Below are positions 60,725 to 64,000 of a stretch of DNA of 64,000 nt, one piece after another. The stretch's first letter is position 1. Each line of letters begins with the position of its first letter. The notes beneath the pieces are model-generated. The model saw nothing but the letters and a program-made list of their open reading frames with translations. It searched no databases and was not told the origin of the DNA. This DNA comes from JAAFIP01 sp963775085 (GTDB lineage: Bacteria; Pseudomonadota; Gammaproteobacteria; Burkholderiales; Burkholderiaceae_C). The stretch covers positions 44,826 to 108,825 of the forward strand of contig CAVZHO010000016.1 in the NCBI GenBank assembly GCA_963775085.1, in the 5' to 3' direction. The translations under genes were made by a program, and so were the position numbers.

Positions 60725-61555
60725 TTACTTAACCGCACCAGAGGTTAAGCCAGAGATCAGCTGACGCGATGAAATGATAAATAGCACCATTAGTGGGATG
60801 GTGGCAATAGCCGAGCCCGTCATCAATGCGCCCCACTCGGTGTTGACGGGGCTTTGCAGGCTACGCAGTGCCAGCGGCAAGGTGTACATATCTGGTGAGC
60901 GCATGACGACCAAGGGACCAATAAAATTGTTCCACGAAGCGATGAAGGTGATCAGACCCAAGGTGCCCAGCGCGGGCTTGAGTAAGGGGAGCACGATGCG
61001 ACAAAAGATGCCCACCTCACCGCAACCATCCATCCGTGCTGCCTCGATCAAATCTTTGGGGATGGAGGTAGTGATGAACTGGCGCATTAAGAAAATACCG
61101 AAGGCACTGGCTGCACCGGGTATGTACAGCGCACGGGGTTGGTCTATCCAGCCTAGCAAATCCATGATCATGAAGGTGGGTATCATGTTCATGAAGGAGG
61201 GCAAAAGCATGGTGCCCATCACCAGACCAAACAATGCGTTTTTGTATTTGAAGTCAAACTGCGCAAAGGCGTAACCGCCCATGGAGCAAAACAGTAGCGT
61301 CAACACCGTTGAGGCGATGGCCACATACAGGCTCCATCCCAAGTTGCGCCAGAACGGCATGCGGTCTGTGAGAATTTTTAAGTTAGATAGAAAATCGTCA
61401 CCAAAAAACAAAGGCGGTGGCAGGCTAAAAATTTCTGTACGCGAGTGGCTGGCAAACACGAACATGAAATAAAAGGGCAACAGCATGACGAGTGCGCCTA
61501 CACCCACCACAGCATAGGCCACCCACAGCGTGAAACGATCGGTGGATGATGTCAT
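60725..61555 (-). CDS. Oligosaccharide ABC importer permease (MalG type)
   Basis: A 276-residue inner-membrane protein with six predicted segments and the EAA loop DLIEAARMDGCGEVGIFCRIVLP. It overlaps the other permease gene by 4 bp (61552-61555). CUT1-class permease for the glucan oligosaccharides, by context. Confidence 0.93.
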   Translation of the reverse strand: MTSSTDRFTLWVAYAVVGVGALVMLLPFYFMFVFASHSRTEIFSLPPPLFFGDDFLSNLKILTDRMPFWRNLGWSLYVAIASTVLTLLFCSMGGYAFAQFDFKYKNALFGLVMGTMLLPSFMNMIPTFMIMDLLGWIDQPRALYIPGAASAFGIFLMRQFITTSIPKDLIEAARMDGCGEVGIFCRIVLPLLKPALGTLGLITFIASWNNFIGPLVVMRSPDMYTLPLALRSLQSPVNTEWGALMTGSAIATIPLMVLFIISSRQLISGLTSGAVK

Positions 61556-62520
61556 GGCTTGAGCTCCGAGGCTTGCGCTGAGGCTTGCACAGACGATTTG
61601 CGAGGAGCGAAGGCTTTATTTGTCAACCAAGTCAGCAGGGCAACCACAATGAACAGCAGCCATGACATGGCACTGGCGGCACCAAAATCGTTAAAGTCAA
61701 AAGCGGTGCGGTACAAATAAATGGCCGTGGTCATCCCCGCTTGGTCGGTACCGCCACGGCCTCCGGTCAAAATGAAGGGCTCTTCAAATAGCTGCAGGCC
61801 ACCGATCACGCTGAGCGTCACGCCAAAGAAAATCATCGGTTTAAGGCTGGGCAGCGTGATATGAAAAAACTGTTGAAACCGCCCTGCACCGTCCATCGTG
61901 GCCGCCTCGTAGATGTCGCCCGGGATGGTTTGCAAGGCAGCCAAGTACAGCACCACGTTAAACCCTACATAGCGCCAAAAAACGATCATCGAAATAGCGG
62001 GCTTGATATTGCCAGGCTCGTTCAACCAGTCCACTGGGCTTTGCGGAAACATCCAACCGATGCCTGGAAGCTGGGCTAGCGCTTGCAGGGCCGCATTGAT
62101 CAAGCCAAAGTCGGTCGAAAACAATGCACTAAACAAAATTGAGATGGCTACTGTAGAGGTGATGTAGGGCATAAAGTAAACCCCCACCACCCCGTCACGC
62201 AGGCGCTTGAATGTCACATGAATAAAACATGCTAAGGGAATCGCTACTAGGTGCTGCGGCACACCAGATGTCAAAGCCAGCCAAGCCGTGTTACCCAGCG
62301 ACTTCCAAAACCACTCATCTTTTAAAGCAAAGACGTAATTGTCGAAACCCACAAAGCTCATATCACCCAAGCCGCTGGTGGGCTCCCACGACTGGAAGGC
62401 CAGATACAACGAGAATAGCAAGGGGAATACACCAAACACGGCGAACAGAATTAAGAATGGGCTCAGGAATACGTAAGGCACCCACTTGTCAGACAAGCGA
62501 AATGTAGAGAATGGTTTCAT
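61552..62520 (-). CDS. Oligosaccharide ABC importer permease (MalF type)
   Basis: A 322-residue inner-membrane permease with EAA loop DIYEAATMDGAGRFQQFFHITLP. It follows the binding-protein gene by 25 bp and overlaps the second permease gene. The N-terminal segment (WVPYVFLSPFLILFAVFGVF) is the usual first membrane helix. Confidence 0.93.
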   Translation of the reverse strand: MKPFSTFRLSDKWVPYVFLSPFLILFAVFGVFPLLFSLYLAFQSWEPTSGLGDMSFVGFDNYVFALKDEWFWKSLGNTAWLALTSGVPQHLVAIPLACFIHVTFKRLRDGVVGVYFMPYITSTVAISILFSALFSTDFGLINAALQALAQLPGIGWMFPQSPVDWLNEPGNIKPAISMIVFWRYVGFNVVLYLAALQTIPGDIYEAATMDGAGRFQQFFHITLPSLKPMIFFGVTLSVIGGLQLFEEPFILTGGRGGTDQAGMTTAIYLYRTAFDFNDFGAASAMSWLLFIVVALLTWLTNKAFAPRKSSVQASAQASELKP

Positions 62521-62545
62521 GGTTTTTGCGCCCAGACTTTGGTCT

Positions 62546-63796
62546 CTAGCGGTGCGCGCGCTGCTCTAGCAGGCGATGCGCATCTGCCAGAGCGACAGCT
62601 ATGTCTTTGCCCCTGTCGAGCACTTTGTCCAGCTCGGTGTTAATCACCTCTTCTGCAAAGGCATCCTGCTTGTGTACGCTCACGGCAACGATGCTGCCCA
62701 CCGCAGTGCGCCAGTCCACGCGCGCCGCTTGGCCACCTAGAAAATCAATCGGTTGTTCAAAAAATCCGTCCTTGTAGGTTTCTAGTAACGCGGGAAACGC
62801 ATCCTGCGATTTAAACGCACTCAGTTGCACCTCAGGGCTTAAGGTCATCATTTGAATAAACTCCCAAGCCAGCGCCTTATTGGCAGCGGGGGCGCTACGC
62901 GGAATGGCAAAAAATGTGCCTCCGTACGCGGCATAAGCGCCTTCAGGCAACTGGGCGGCCCGCCATAAACCCTTGGTGGACGGCGCCAGCCAGTTGTTCA
63001 GATGCCCCGCCAGCCACGCACCCGTCATTTGCGTGGCAATCGTGCCCCGCTTAAAGCCCTCAGCCCATTCGTTGGACCATGCGCCCACTTTGGCATCGAG
63101 TTTTTGTCGTCGCACTTTGCGCGCCAATTCAAACGCCCGCACAAAGCGTGGTGAGGTCACCAGCACTTTGGACTGGCTGTCGAAATACAGGCCCTCACCG
63201 GGTTGGATACCGGCGCGGATCACAATGTCTTTCATATCGCGCGCATGCGCCATCAGGTAGGCACCTGTAGCCAGCTTGATCTTGGCACCCGTAGCAACGT
63301 AACTGTCCCAGGATTGCGTCAGCTCGGCAGGGTTCACACCCGCTTTGCTCAGGATATCGGCACGGTAGAGCAATGTGCCTGGGCCCACGTCTGCGGGCGC
63401 CGCTACGACGGCACCCTTGCGATTGGTGGCCTGCTGAAACGCATAAGGCACGTAGCGACTCTGAAACTGCTTGATGTTGTAGGGCGCGCGTGCCAAATCA
63501 TCCAAACCACCACCCTGAGCAAACCTGCCCACGTAGCCCACCTCCAGTGCCATCACATCTGGCAAGTAGAAGGTGGTGGACAATGCCGTTGTCATCGCCG
63601 TGTGGTGGTCATTGAATTGGCGGCTCACCACCTTGATATCGACATTGGGATGCGACTTTTTCCACAGCGGGATGGCCGAACGCACAATGTCGTCCACGGC
63701 CGGGAAGGCCGCTATCACCAGCGTTTGCTGCGCCTGCGCGCCGCCCATCCACAGCGCCAGCAGGCACAGGCCCGCGAAGTTCTGGATGGTTTTCAT
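62546..63796 (-). CDS. Oligosaccharide-binding protein of the ABC importer
   Basis: A 416-residue periplasmic solute-binding protein with signal peptide MKTIQNFAGLCLLALWMGGAQA. The start at 63796 is chosen for the signal peptide; a start seven codons upstream is possible. The mature protein has the CUT1 binding-protein pattern (LVIAAFPAVDDIV...). It leads the leftward importer operon, with a near-perfect LacI-type palindrome 28-43 bp upstream, so it should be under the same control as the glucanases. Confidence 0.92.
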   Translation of the reverse strand: MKTIQNFAGLCLLALWMGGAQAQQTLVIAAFPAVDDIVRSAIPLWKKSHPNVDIKVVSRQFNDHHTAMTTALSTTFYLPDVMALEVGYVGRFAQGGGLDDLARAPYNIKQFQSRYVPYAFQQATNRKGAVVAAPADVGPGTLLYRADILSKAGVNPAELTQSWDSYVATGAKIKLATGAYLMAHARDMKDIVIRAGIQPGEGLYFDSQSKVLVTSPRFVRAFELARKVRRQKLDAKVGAWSNEWAEGFKRGTIATQMTGAWLAGHLNNWLAPSTKGLWRAAQLPEGAYAAYGGTFFAIPRSAPAANKALAWEFIQMMTLSPEVQLSAFKSQDAFPALLETYKDGFFEQPIDFLGGQAARVDWRTAVGSIVAVSVHKQDAFAEEVINTELDKVLDRGKDIAVALADAHRLLEQRAHR

Positions 63797-63823
63797 AGGG
63801 CGTTGACGTTGCAGCATAGTGAT

Positions 63824-63839
63824 TTGAAAGCGCTTTCAT
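63824..63839. promoter_or_regulatory. LacI-type operator before the importer-GH1 operon
   Basis: TTGAAAGCGCTTTCAT with the perfect GAAAGCGCTTTC core at 63826-63837, 28 bp upstream of the binding-protein start. Confidence 0.85.
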
Positions 63840-63920
63840 TAAATTATAAAGGGGTGCAAGTACCTGTCAACCAAGGGAATTCCCGCAAAACGTCCTCTTT
63901 AAACCTGACAAAGCAGGTCC

Positions 63921-63983
63921 GTGATCGCCTTTGCGACTGACCCGGATGGTTACAAGATTGAAATAATTGAACGCAAGGTTTAA
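63921..63983 (+). pseudogene. 3' remnant of a second glyoxalase I gene
   Basis: Twenty codons and a stop read VIAFATDPDGYKIEIIERKV, the C-terminal end of GloA, matching the intact gloA at 46640-46702 at 52 of 63 bases by eye (18 of 20 residues). The rest of the gene is missing: the sequence before 63919 is unrelated. After the stop, TTGCTATATT resembles the start of the interspersed element that also follows the intact gene. Confidence 0.8.
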
Positions 63984-64000
63984 TTTCTATTTGCTATATT

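Overview
The window looks like chromosomal DNA of a beta-proteobacterium of the family Comamonadaceae, most like Rhodoferax and its freshwater relatives. The basis is the moderately high GC content, the lepA-lepB-DUF4845-rnc-era order, the family resemblance of the proteins, and many copies of a short interspersed element with the core AGCTGCTTACG. That placement is inference; no rRNA or tRNA gene was seen to confirm it.

Layout. (1) 1-4303, minus strand: housekeeping translation/secretion operon lepA, lepB, a DUF4845 gene, rnc and the first 78 codons of era. (2) 4304-16503: a gene-free stretch with clustered DnaA boxes, a DegP-like serine protease that has lost its catalytic histidine, the RNA helicase RhlE, an endonuclease/exonuclease/phosphatase protein, a pair of unusual hairpins sharing one core, the molybdenum hydroxylase iorAB, an ECF sigma factor translationally coupled to an ankyrin-tailed membrane protein, and secreted proteins. 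(3) 16649-27004: a type I secretion adaptor fragment followed by three small-gene/RTX-gene pairs whose RTX blocks are almost identical to one another; then a VapBC toxin-antitoxin pair. (4) 27762-39988: sugar-acid catabolism. A leftward operon carries a FadR-type repressor, a 2-hydroxyacid dehydrogenase, a complete sugar ABC importer, two dehydrogenases and a cupin. A divergent rightward operon carries an IlvD/Edd-type sugar-acid dehydratase and two kinases (2-keto-3-deoxygluconate and 2-keto-3-deoxygalactonate type). (5) 40050-46261: an allantoin-derived pathway that ends in ATP. A ureidoglycine-glyoxylate aminotransferase is divergent from the oxamate carbamoyltransferase subunits (FdrA, DUF1116, DUF2877) and carbamate kinase. 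(6) 46316-63983: gloA, then about 17 kb for beta-1,3-glucan use (LacI regulator, carbohydrate-binding lipoprotein, GH16, GH81, porin, GH17, GH30, GH1 and an ABC importer), ending with a diverged copy of the 3' end of gloA.

How it works together. In the glucan region, secreted and lipid-anchored glucanases would cut laminarin/callose-type polymers at or outside the outer membrane, the porin and ABC importer would take up oligosaccharides, and GH1 and GH30 enzymes without signal peptides would finish hydrolysis inside. Four near-perfect copies of a GAAAGCGCTTTC palindrome (one of them doubled) sit before the glucan genes and a weaker copy before the LacI gene, so one repressor probably controls everything. 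In the nitrogen region, the transaminase would make oxalurate, the three-subunit carbamoyltransferase would split it to oxamate and carbamoyl phosphate, and carbamate kinase would make ATP.

The points most worth a second look are the tandem RTX/partner cassettes with a shared 3' truncation, the gloA-3'-end duplication that brackets the glucan region, the hairpin pair at 9.44-9.67 kb, and the interspersed element that has become part of several reading frames. No CRISPR array, intact insertion sequence, rRNA or tRNA gene was found.
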